This document shows, piece after piece, positions 34,641 to 46,900 of a stretch of 64,000 nucleotides of DNA. The notes beneath the pieces are model-generated. The model saw nothing but the letters and a program-made list of their open reading frames with translations. It did not search any database and was not told the DNA's origin. Position 1 is the first letter of the stretch. Every line of letters starts with the position of its first letter. Both the position numbers and the translations under genes were made by a program. Source of the DNA: Marsupella aquatica (Eukaryota > Marchantiophyta); NCBI GenBank assembly GCA_973895155.1, contig OZ316897.1, positions 14,508,001 to 14,572,000 of the forward strand, written 5' to 3'.

Positions 34641-37600
34641 TTACAGTGATTCTAAGAACTGGGTAGCTGTGAGATCCAGCTCCTGCTTCACGATACAGGT
34701 CAGCAACCAATCCGAGTTAAACGTACGAAGGCCTCCTTTGGCCACAGATATTGCATCCGACATGTCTTCTTCGGTTGCGACAACTGCCGCGTGGGATTTA
34801 TCTTCGAGTTGTAACGCTTCTTCAATGCTCTCCAAGACCTGTTGACAGATCGAACAGGAAGCTGATTGTCTAAGAATGCTGAGAAAGCAACCGCCTTTAG
34901 TCTGTTTGGGTTCTCACCCTCTTCATGTTTAACAGAGACTGTGGATTGAGTATTTAAATATTACTTTGTTTTTGAAGATAGTCTTGTCAGAGAAGCCAAA
35001 CACAGTGAGTAATTGCGTACAATTGATGTACCTTTCCACCGGCAGCCTCAACTATTTGAGAAATCGTATCCTCTGGCGGATGTATGTGACGCGTCAGATA
35101 AAGCGACATTCCATTTAGCAACAGATTTGGGCGTTCCTTGGCTCGACGAATGACGTCTTCAAGTTTCACTTTGTACTTGGCCTCAAATTTTCTATCTCTT
35201 AGAACAAAACGCGCCTCATCTACAGGTCGCACGGGAAGCATATTAGAATTTGGGAACAATCTTTAGCTAACTTTAGCTCCCAACACTACATTAAACGCGA
35301 GCACTATGTGCTGTGACAGTGCAGTTCGCTAATTTAAGTTCATGCAATACGAAGGAGCAAGTCAGAGATCGAGACGACTTATTCACTGGACATGGAAAAA
35401 TGCCTATGTTTTCAAGCCATACTTAGAAAGCAACTACCACCTTGCGAATTTCCATGAAAATTGCCTGATAGAACACATACCTGCAAAGTTTTTCTGCTTC
35501 ACGCTAGTCTTGAGCCACTCGGGGGAGAGGATCCAAGCGCTACAAGATCATGACATCTTATGTTAGTCTCTGCTTTGTTAAGGCGTCTACTTAAGAGCTG
35601 GCTGCGAAGAGACAAATTCCTTCGGACGACCTTCAAAAAATATTGGTGCGAAAAGTGCACGATGCAACAAGGGAGTTTAGAACATGTGTACTGGCAACAC
35701 ATGCCTCACTGAACCTACTTCACCTCTCGTCACATCGAAGAATGCAAATTTATACATGTGCACTGGCATACTCATTCAATCCACTTCAACTCTCGTCCAA
35801 TCTAAGAATGCAGATTATGTGTTGTTAAAGGAGTACAACGCAAGCCGTCAAAAGGAAGGGGACTGTGGTATTACCCCGAAGAGATTGCGACACAGAAATT
35901 CAGGGTCCGACGAACTTCACCCGTCACCACATGAGTGCACTTGCATCCATCACTTGTCACCGTCCCTGATAATCTCTCAACATACTGGACAAAAAGAATG
36001 AATACTTTTGTAAGTGAACACAAGCAGGTCACAATAAGCTAACACTTGAGTACGGATTGCACCTAATAAATGAAGCATCAATTACGCTTTCAGTACTTGT
36101 CAGAATTTGGGACAGTTGGAGGAGTTGTACCCAGACTGGAGGAGACTTTTCACATATACTGTATTATCGTTACCTTTATGAGCTGTTTCTTTTTCTTCTC
36201 ATCCGCCATATTCATGAACATGATTACAGGGCTTGCTTTCTTCAAGGGCTGATCCGCTGCTTCACAAGAATTAATCTCTTCTGGAGCGAGTTTCTGTGGA
36301 CCTTGTAACCCACCCAATTCAACGTGATAACTTTCGTGGACTGGAGCACCAACAGATCTCCCGGTAGGGTCAGCTTCTGTTGTGGAAGGTCTTTGTAGTT
36401 CAACATGTGTCTCGGGATTTGTGCGATCAGCTGAGTTTGCAATGCCTGTCCCATTCGTACCTCCCTCAGATTCTGTGTCAGCTCTTGTACCAGACTTCTC
36501 CACAAGCACTGCAGTGCGCCTTGCTGTCGCTTGTTTGGACAACAGAAGTTCAAACATTTCCTTTACTCCATCTTCAAGCAGATCGTTCTCACTTCTCTCA
36601 GTTCGCTTGTTTTCCCGGTCTTCAGTCCCTTCTGCCATCCGGCGCCTAGTTGATCGTCGAGTGGACATGCTCATCTGAGCTTCAGACTCCCTGCCACGCT
36701 TACCTCCAGTTTTCTCCTCAAGAGAAACAGCGGGGATGGATTCACAATCCGTCCCACTCTTTGGAGCTTCCTTGACTTCATTATCCTTGTCCAAAGCTAC
36801 TTCAGAATTTGCTTCTCTCGGAACTTCAGAAGGAGAGACTTCAGGTTCCCTTCGACGTCTGCGTCCACTCCTTCTCGGCGGACTAGACGTTGACATCTTG
36901 AGATTAGCTGGAGATCTTGCCTTACCTGTCTTTGATTCCGTTTCTACTACATTTTCTTTCTCTCCATCCAAAGTTATTGTTATCTCTTCTGTAGGAACAT
37001 CTGCACAAACATGCGGCTCATTGGAGGCTGATAAAAAAATCTATCACTGCAAAATGTCTTGACTGGTAGTAGGGTAGAAACTTACTTGATTTTTGGGGGT
37101 TACTTCTCAGAACTGGGCGCTTCTTGAGGGGCCTGTTCACAGCGTTGAGAGCAGGCATCGAGTTGGTAGTGTCTGCTAGAGGCGGCCTAACAATTTCGAC
37201 TGAGGCAGGTTCTATATGGTTTGAGACATTCTCCTTGAGATCTTCGGAAGCTACCGTGGTAAACATCCCTTCCATATTGAGAGGGGTTATATGTGGCCTA
37301 AAATTCTGTTCTCTACCTGCTGACTCTCTAATAGCCGGCTCAGGTGTGACAGTGTTGATGTGACTCGATTTGCTCTCTCCTCCAACTTGAGGGGTTGGAA
37401 CTGACATGGGAGATAACTTCTGGCCAGCTGTTTCTCCATTAGCTGGACGGGGATCGAGTCTAGGAGAAGACTTTTCCACTGCCGTCTTAGAAGTTTCCAA
37501 CGAAGTCTTCCCAGAAATTTCACCTAAAGTCATGTCATTAGCCATGCCATCTAGAGATCGAGGTCCTGGAGAAGCTGGTTGGAAGGATGGGGAACTCAAA

Positions 37601-39556
37601 TAAGAAATCATAAGGGTAGCACTACCAGGGATGCTCATGGCCCTCCTTACATCGGCTTTGATGGGAAGCTTCCAGGGCTTCCCACGACCATCTACTTCAG
37701 CTACAGTGACGAAGGCCTGTTTGGCCCAAAAGGCTTCTGACTCTTGATCTCCCCAACAGAAAATGGATAGCACTCCCACGTCGAACAGTCTTCTTTGGAG
37801 CTCCTTGTACAGGCAAGCACCGAATCCCTGAGATGTGGATCTTTGTTAGGCCTTGTTGCTGCAAGTTTTCTTCTCAAATCACTACTAAGTCCGAGGAGCT
37901 GACCAAATGACAAGCATCCAAAAGCGAATCAAAATAAGAGGATCTTGCAGCAAGGGATGGAGACAGCGTAGTCGATCTTTGATCATACCTTTCGCTGATG
38001 CGCTTGAGCAACAGCACCTAGAGGAAGTTCTGCCTGATTTGTGTCAGTCGGCAGCATTTGATACGTCATGGCCCCAATGAGCTGAACAGAACCAGTCAAT
38101 TGGTGAATAAGAGGTTTGATCTGCAGCAGCACATTTCTCTAGGATCTACAGAACAGACGGGGAAAACGGCTTCAAGCTGGGGTTTATGTATGAAGTATAC
38201 AAAGAGAGCACTTTCTCTGACCGATACTGAAAGACCGAGTGCTGCTAATGGATGCAACTGTATGTTCCAAATTATCTGACTTATGCCATGTGTATTAGTT
38301 AAGTCACGCCTATGGAGTAAGTGAGGAGAGAGTCGTACCTCTAGTTCTGGATTTCTCAGGATGAGTGTGCAGTACTTTCTGCAAAAAAGCATAGTATCAA
38401 CACCTGTTAATTTAGCCAATGTCTCCGTACGTGCTAGACAATGGGACTCAACATTTCACACCAGACAGCAGTTTCTCTGCCACGAGATGACTTGATGGTT
38501 TGTCTCGAATTCTGTCTGATAAGATATTGAACACATACCCGCCAAATATGCAATTATCAAGGAATCGAGACTCCTTTCCAGTATTGGCAGCATATTTCAT
38601 TGCTGGGAGCTCTTGAGTGTAAAGCTTAAGGACATCCTGTAATGAACACGCAACGACTCACAAGAAATCAGTTATCCGCTTCGATGATTTAAAAACAGAC
38701 AATAGAGAGTTGCTGACTCGTATGGAAAAGTACCTGAAGGAGCTGCTTTCCGACCCCATCCAGGCTCTTCGGATTGAGAAGAGTGAAAGTGAATCCTGCC
38801 AGGGCAATGGGGGACTCCTTGGCAACTGTCACACAGGAAACAGAACTGTCAGTAGCGATTACGGAAAATAATATTCTTCCTATCTTTAAAGATCTCTTGT
38901 TGGTCGCAGATCACAAAGAATTTGAGAGTGTATAATTTTAACGACATATCCCAAGTTGCCTGAAGTTAACGAGTGCTTAACACGTGTTCTCAACCTCTCC
39001 AACTACTCTTCAGTACATCCCGCCCACTTGACTCAACTCTGGGCTGGTACTGAGAGTACGTGGGGAGACTAAGGGGAAATGAATGGCTAGTACTAAAGGC
39101 TTCCAGATTGGAACTATCTCCTCCTGCGTGTTCGAGATAACAAATCATCGAGCCAAATTGTAGAGACCACTGACCTTTGACGCTGATAGAACAAGCATCT
39201 GAGAAGTTGATGCAGAGCCCCTCAGCATCTGAACTGGATGCCAAAGAAGCCGGAAACTCAACTCGACAGTTCCCTGTCAATATCCACCGACGAGAAAATA
39301 CCCGTGCAGTGAGTAAACTGGCAATGCAATATACCAATACACTCAATTTCTGGTGAGTGCAATCCCCGAAGTGAATACGCTTGGGGCGCTTGGCTTTACA
39401 GGGCAGCATGAAATTGTGAGAAGGCATGGATAGGTGCAGACCAAACAGACATCAAGGCTGTTTTCGATTCTTACCTATTGAGACGGTGGTCTTAACAGGT
39501 TCTTGAGGTGGGCCACGCTTTTTAGGAGGACGCCCTCGTCCTCTTTTACCAGGCTC
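34641..39556 (-). CDS. AT-hook / GNAT acetyltransferase / tandem BRCT protein (5' end not resolved)
   Basis: Twelve exons (minus) join in frame to 875 residues: 39556-39475, 39273-39175, 38825-38734, 38636-38539, 38378-38339, 38081-37989, 37827-37086, 37000-36174, 35984-35875, 35539-35481, 35219-35032 and 34838-34641. The first listed exon carries an AT-hook (KRGRGRPPKKRGPP). About residues 90-225 form a GNAT-type fold: YTQELPAMKYAANTG, KYCTLILRNPELE, GAMTYQMLPTDTNQAELPLG, and the acetyl-CoA loop AQAHQRKGFGACLYKEL. A long Ser/Thr/Lys/Arg-rich linker follows. Two BRCT domains end the protein; the first has THVVTGEVRRTLNFCVAISS and AWILSPEWLKTSV, the second ends with SDWLLTCIVKQELDL. This suggests a nuclear chromatin or DNA-damage protein that binds DNA and phosphopeptides and may acetylate a target. 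The initiator exon upstream of 39556 was not found. Confidence 0.82.
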
Positions 39557-40974
39557 CTGTAATGTCATATTTGATAACTGCTCCTTGATGGATGCTTACT
39601 CCAGTTTACCCCAACAATGCTCGCTCCGAGATCCTGCAGGTACGTAACTGAAAAGGCAGAGAACAAACTGTTATTTTACTCCCTACACAGAGATTCTGCA
39701 GAGATTACGCACAATTCCTGATGGCCAGATCTTTCGGCAGCATATACACATGGACTCGTTGGGAGCAAGGCTGGTTACGAACAAAAGAAAGACTCCTGTT
39801 TAAGTGAGTGACCCAGTGCCATAGTCGGGCAGATATTATGAGAGACATGACTCAGGCAGAGTGAAAAAAAGTTTCCAAACTCTGCGAAGATGAATCCCAC
39901 ACTTGCACTCAGGCGGACGACAAGAAAAAGGGACGCCCTTCACAGTAAGGGAAAGGCATGTCCGATCCTCCGATACTTTACACAAAGGGTAATTAGTAGG
40001 CTCTCTCTGTTAATGCCACTTTGTCCCCAATTTCCAAGGTCTGAGATCTTTCCGTTCTTTACATGCAACTGCAAAGACAACGATGCCAAAATCCTATGAT
40101 GGTATTCATTGGCAAAATTGTTCACAACAATTCACAGAACATTCGAAAATCATCCCTCATCAACTATAGCATACCACGCCACAAGAATCACGGCGGAAGT
40201 ACTCCCAACCTCCTAGGCCAGTTGCGCAGCTACAACACCGTTACAAAATCAAAGATCGATTGAGCTGATAGATTCTGTGGAGATCTTTTACTTTAAAATA
40301 TAACCACCAACGGAGCTCAATATACTCAACGGTCGAAGTCCCCTGCAAGTGCTGCGAGACCTGTGCTGCGAGACCCGTGCAGATCCCAAATACCTTAGAC
40401 TGTTTTTCTATCTCTCAGACCAAGTCCTAACCCCTAACCCTGAAACATCCCCGAAAGTACCCTCTTCTCCGACATGCTTCAGCACTCTTTTTCAGCCTCG
40501 ACAGCCTTACAGAGTAGAATCATCAACCTTCGCCAAAACCACCCCGAAATCTCTGGAGCTACGTCAATTCTCCTTTCCAACACTCTCCTTATGAGCCTCT
40601 TCTCAATGATAACCTCGGAACGGGGTAGAACCCCATCCAATTTTACAACATCGGTTCATTTCATTCACTCCAAAACCTCTTCGACCCCGAATTGAACTCT
40701 CTGAACCGCTTCCCGTTCTACTCGTTCCACTCCAGGAGGAAATCAGACACAGAAATTCCACACAAACTTCGACAAAAAATAGAAACGAGAAGTTGTAAGC
40801 CCTCACCTTCCTCGCCTTGGCAAAACTCAAATCGCCCACTCAGATTCCCTTTCGTACGAGCACCGACCCACCCAACCAATCGACCGATTTGCAGAGGAGG
40901 GAAAAGGACTACGCAATTTGCTTCGGAAAGATTTCTCGCTGCTCGACCTCCGCTCGCAACGTAACCTGTGTTCG
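39557..40974. other. Probable 5' part and promoter of the BRCT gene
   Basis: The AT-hook exon begins at a splice acceptor, so at least one upstream exon should lie here or further right. A possible small exon on the minus strand (about 39638-39600, between TTTTCAG and GTAAAC) and a donor-like AAG/GTGAGG near 40810 are visible. I could not connect either to an in-frame ATG. Confidence 0.4.
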
Positions 40975-41760
40975 CCAATGGGCACAGTGATGGGCGTGCA
41001 TGAGAGCGAGAGGGAGAGATTTCTGTACTTGAGGAGCGAGAGAGAGAGAATTGTGCAGGAGAGAGGACGATGGAGAGTGGAGACGATGAAGAGCGAGACG
41101 GAGAGAGAGGGCGAGAGGGAGTGAGGAGCGAATTCAGCAGGAGAGAAGAGGATGGAGAGTGAAGACGAACAAACAGAGTACTGATGAAGTGGAGATAGTC
41201 ACAGTGAGCAAGAGAGAGAAGAATGGAGACGACCAACCAGTGAACTCTTGAAGAGGAGAGAGGCAGAGAGGCCGAGAGGCCGAGAGGCCGAGAGAGGGTG
41301 AGGAGAGAATTGAGCAAGATCTCGGAGGAGGGAGAGTGAAGGCAAACAAACAGTGTACAGACGAATTGGAGAGAGACAACTCAACATAGTACTTATTTTT
41401 GTGTCTTTGGGGAGACAATGATCCAGAAGGGTTTAGGCCCCTGCGCAATTAGCTGATCTCTCAGCTAGTTCCTTGTCGGAGTGCCCCACGGTCAGAGAGC
41501 GAGAGACAGCGAGGAGAGAATTGAGCAAGAGAGAGGAGGATGGAGAGTGAAGACGCCCAAACAGAGTACAGACGAATTGGAGAGAGACACAGAGAGCGAG
41601 AGACAGCGAGGAGAGAATTGAGCAAGAGAGAGGAGAATGGAGAAAGGAGAGTGGAGACGACCAAAATGAGTATTCCTGAAGAGGAGAGATTGAGGAGAGA
41701 ATTGAGCACAAAGAGAGGGGCATGGAGAGTGGAGACGAACAAAGAGTAGTGATGATGAAG
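40975..41760 (+). repeat. GA-rich low-complexity array
   Basis: The plus strand is dominated by GAGAGAGNGAGAGG-type sequence with larger internal duplications, such as repeated copies of GAGAGAATTGAGCAAGAGAG, GGATGGAGAGTGAAGACG and AACAGAGTACAGACGAATTGG. The Leu/Ser-rich frames on the minus strand (for example 41461-41844) are products of this composition. Confidence 0.85.
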
Positions 41761-43975
41761 AGGAGCGAGGTGGGTCGACTGTAGATGAATTTGCCTCCTT
41801 CTTTTTGAATTCGAACTTTGCTGCTTTTGCTCTCCGCCCATCATTACTTCTCAGCTAAGTTTCGGCTGTCATATAGTACAAGCAGTACTATCTTAGTGCC
41901 ATCTGGGTTCGTGCTAAAACTAAATAAACCACGCCACGCGAGTGACATCTGGGTTCGTGCCAAAACTAAATAACAACAGCAGTGGCCATATACGAGGGGA
42001 AGTATTCAGGGTTGAGGGTTTAACCCCAAAACCCTCCAAAAATTCCTCTTTTTCTCACATTACATTCACTTTTCCATTCTTGTGACTTATGCACAATTTC
42101 CAAGTGAGGAAATATTATTTAAAAAGATGAACGATTTTTGATTGTTTTCAAATTTCATAAAATGGAAACAAACTATGGAATCTGCTAGGAAACGTTTTCA
42201 ATTTGTAAAATGTTTTTATAAAGTTCAGAAAATAAAGGATTCTAGTTTAGTTTAAATCTCACCCAGAAGTGGCCAAGGCTTGTGGAAGAGGTGAGATTTG
42301 GCTCAACTAAACCCCCAAACTCTGGAGAATTTTAGCCAAAAGTGGCCCAAGCTTTGTGAACAACGTTAAACCACCACTGTCCACCAAGTTTGTGGACTAA
42401 AACATATAACACTTTTTTTTCTGTCTCGAGCACATTTTTGGTTTATTAAAACACATTTTGGTTTATTTTGAGGGCCAACTCACATGTGAGCAGCCCTTGT
42501 GTTTTGAGGCCCTTTACCCTCACGACAATTTAGTAAAATTGAATCTGTACACTAAGTGTCATGTGCACTAGTGAGGTCCTCTACTCATCTTTGTGGTTTG
42601 CCCTGCATATATATTATACAGGGTCACAATGCAGGGAAGTGGCTCTGCGCAAAATGTGAACTTGCAAACTGGTTCACATGCACTTTCCAAAACATTGCAA
42701 TTCCGCCTCACAAAAGCTGTTGCTCTGCATCACACAGACGCACTTATGATTGGAAACTGAATTCGCCCAGGCTCGCCGACTGTGCAGCAGGCCACAAATT
42801 GGAAAGGAAATCGAGCAAGTGACTAGTGGGGAACAAGGGAAAGTATGGGAAGCATATGTCGATAAATCAGTCAAAGGCAAGTTCTGATCAAGGAGGAGCA
42901 TTCGTCGTTTCAGCAAGTTCTGATCGAGGAGCAATCGTCATTTCAGCATGCACCTTTCCTGGAAGACAGCACTATCGGATGGCGGCGACTTCAATAAGCA
43001 CAGCGCACTGACTCGCGATTGCCGAGCTCTCGAATTGAAAGGTACGTAGAGTTCACTGCGCAAGGTGAAAGTGAATGGAATTGGAGGACTTCCACACCTC
43101 ATTGCAATCGAAGGCAAAGTTGCCACTCAGCTTGGTTCGCTGTGTTCTTTGAGATTGAAGCTCGAGAGCTGCAAAGTCAGAAGCACTTGATAATTCATTT
43201 CAGTTTCATTTGTAAGTTACGGAAACCGGCATTTTACAGAGTGACTACCAGGAGCGAAACAAGCGCACGGCAAAACATGCAATGGCACTGTTGCGACATG
43301 ACTGTTACTTTTGGGCATTTGTTTTATATGGAAGTTTGATTTCCTAACTTTCTGCCGTCAGGACTAGCAGGGGAGGAGGTGACGACATCTTGGGCTCATG
43401 CACTGATATGCTGCCGCGAGTCAATTTTAGGGCCGCAAAGGGTAGGGTCGCTCACATGGGAGTCACTTGGATCCACCATGTTTTGCTTCGGGGACAGTGG
43501 AGCTTTTAAGTACCCCAAAGTGTGCAAAGTACACTCTAGAGTATTGATACAAAATCTTCATCATATTTTCTTTCTTTGTTCGAACACTGTACGTTCCACT
43601 CTTGAATTCCTGGAATCTGAGCTTTCTGTGAAGTCGAACCTTTTGCTTGATCAAGCACAAGATTGTCCCATATCTTCTTCCCTTCCTTCCTTTTCCAGCC
43701 AGAACTTAGCCTCAAGAAGCCAGGACCCATGCTAGAGCTCCCCTCCAAGTAAACCCACCAACCAGCCATTGATTGAAGCTTAAGTAGGAACTGTGCAAGT
43801 CTCTGAACAACTTGATAGGAGTGATTGGGTTCTGTGGGCTTGTGAGGACACTAATCACTTGGAGTACTTGTTTGCTTGGGAACGGAGGTGGATGACTTTT
43901 AGAATGACAGAACCTACTATTCCAATCACGGCGTCAGCCCAAGCATTGTCGTCTCCCCCATACCACGGCAAGATC
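41761..43975. other. Intergenic, no gene recognised
   Basis: A 50-bp direct repeat containing ATCTGGGTTCGTGC and AAAACTAAATAA occurs twice at about 41901-41975. The rest is AT-rich, then mixed DNA with short frames and no domain. The last few hundred bases are presumably the 3' flank of the deacetylase gene. Confidence 0.5.
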
Positions 43976-46900
43976 TCACTTTTGTAGAGCAGCTTTTCCG
44001 TCCGCATCTCCTGAGCTTGCTCTTGTGAAGTTTTTGGAGGAACCGTACCTCAGAGCTGCTGATCGGTACACATCTGCATGAGCTTGAATAGAAGCTGCAA
44101 GGACAAGGATACACCAGGATGTAAGCAACAGAACAAGCGTCGAAGAGGATTACTCAAGATTCGGAATGGAGGATGGAGGAGAAGACAAGGTTAGATTCGG
44201 CGCAGCAGATCAACTCTCCAAGCCTTAAAGAAGGTATAACCAGGAATCCGCATACCAGAAACTGCCAGAAATGAAACTTGAAGAAAGGCTGCAATGCACC
44301 GCACAAACAAACCGTGGACCCAACAGTGAAAACAAATGCAAAGGAAGTGATGGAAATGGAAACCAAACTTTTCATAGAATGTACTTATACCATCACTAGG
44401 ACGAGAATAACCACCTCCCATGGTAATCACCAATGGTAGGTTACGTTCTAAACACGCGCTGTAAACGGCATTATTCCTCCGAAGCAACCCCTCCCTGCAA
44501 GATAAACAGGGATTGCCAATAAGAAATTTCCAACGTTTAATGGTAATGTACAATTCTCTCCCTCAGAGAAACATCAACAATACCAGCAGGGATGCAGTAC
44601 ATTGAGCCTTAGCTATCCCAGCTGTTGCTGACAATGATCAGTCTATAGATCCGTGTTTGGAGTTTCCAAATAATAAATCCCTTTGCTCTCAAGATCAAGT
44701 GACTGCAGCTGAAAACTCTAGGTACTTGTTCCGCATGAGATACCTCGTCAATGACAGTCGACCAAAACTATCTAACTAAAGTGCATCTACTCCAGCCTGC
44801 GCAGCTCCAACGAAATATTGTAAATGATTAGGAAAATCGTCCCTTGAAGATTAAAGGTTTGGTGCAACCTAGGAAGGATAAAAGAACAAGACAAAGGCTT
44901 GAGAAGAACATGTCAAGAGGCAGTGACAGCTTCTCCTTGCGTCTAGAATGGCTGCCGTACCAGCGAAAGAGAAAAATAAAAGAAGAGGAATTGTGCAGGT
45001 ACAAACCAGTGACTTATTAGATTCAAGGATTAGCAGGGCGTCCGCAAGGCTAGAATTTCAAGCACACCAGAAAGCTTGCGATAGTCTAAACTTGCTATAG
45101 AAGTACCTGAAAGAAAACTAAGGACGGATTGTGTTCTTCAAAAATCCTGGGTAGCCACTGGCTTAATATTGATAAATATTCATCATCACCAGTATCATCC
45201 GGTAAGTCAACATCATAATTTGACTTCATTTTTGTGCGCCACGGGTAGTTTTTTTCTCCATGCATGCTGAATGTTATCACTCGATCATCTTGTTCAAAAA
45301 TTTTAGCTGTTCCATTTCCCTGTACAAAGTTGCACAGCGTCAGAGAATGCAGATGAAAATTTTATATGACAGGAGTTCCGAGCAAGGGAAGTATTAGAAT
45401 TTTAGGCCAAGATACGATTTTATGTTGGCCAGCAGGAATCATTGCGTAGAAGTAGGAGGTTGACTTTTGATTTCACAGAGAGATGAAGAAGAACATAGCA
45501 TTACAAATACAAGGGACAAAATGCCCAACCTGGTGCACATCCAGATCGATGACCAGGATTGGAGAGTCTAAATTACAAGATTCAGGATATTCTTTTAATG
45601 CCACCATAGCTGCAACTGCAATGTCATTGTAGACACCTGAACATCACTAGACACAAATCACAAATCACCATATGTAATATTGAAACTCAGCCACGATGCT
45701 GGTAAGAACCAATCCGTGACAACGAAACAGAGAAAATTTCACAGGCACGGCAATATACCTAAAATGGCGACAGCGTGGTTCTCAGCTCAAGTGGCCACAA
45801 AACGTAATTGCTGCATATAATTTGAAGAGATCTAGGCTAAGAGGGTTTCATACAAAAGCCTTCGCCATGGCCACTAAAGGCATGGTGCGTGCCCCCAGCA
45901 ATGTTTCCGGCAGCTCTTGCTACCCCCAACATAGCAGCATGCATTGCTGCTATTGTTCCTCTACACAGATAGAAACAAATTTGCACATCACTCCTCGATT
46001 GGACTGCACTAGTTACTTCCCCCCCACAAAAGTATGGTACTTACAGCAAAAAGATGAAACAATACAGGGGAGATGCTATCAAAGAAGCTCTACAACGTAG
46101 CAATCAAGGAAACACTATCAGATTCTCAAAGAGCACAACGTGTAAGCGAATACAAGCAACTGTCACGAGTTTTGCAAAGGCATTGTAAACATCGTGAAAG
46201 GCCTTGACATACCCACATGAGGCAGATGATCGCTTTACTAATTCTGGACTCCAAGGGAAACCCACAGCCCTTTGTTCTTGAGCATCCAAATCGCCTGTGT
46301 GGATCTTTTGAATATACCTGGGGGAAGATTTCCGCTCAATGTCGTCAGCAGAGACAAAATGTCTTGAACGACGACAAGGATACAAAGGACAAATGATAAG
46401 AGATATAACATCAAATCTTATCCTGACATCCTCATCTTGCAAGGATATCAATCAATCTAGTCTCGGGTTCCACGGATATTATTTTGTTTAAGACTGAGTG
46501 GTGAGTACCTTTTCTCATGCACCAAACGCAGCTCCTCCTCAGATGCTTGGGGTCCTGGGCGTGTCACAAGGATGTTGCGAAGCGAAGCGTCTTCCTCCAG
46601 CAACATCCTCGTAGCTCGGTATCTGCAACATGAAATAACGGGGGATCCTCAGTACGGTTCCTTACCCGTAAGAGCGATACAGAGCTTTAGAGGCAACTTG
46701 AAAACAGCGGAAATGACAAATGGAATAGATAAACTGACTCAGCTTCCCATAGGATCTAGTAGTTCTGTTTTCAGGAGATGAACTGTATTACAAGTACTTA
46801 TGATTCAAATGTAAACCGGGACCTCACACAAGCAGTATAGTGGAGCGGAGAAAAGACATGCTGAAATTTGGTTGGATTGAAATGTTGAAAACGAATAACT

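Noticed and set aside
40718-41844. Long Leu/Ser-rich minus-strand frames (up to 199 codons)
   Set aside because: Reverse reading of the GA-rich array; periodic composition, no conserved motif.
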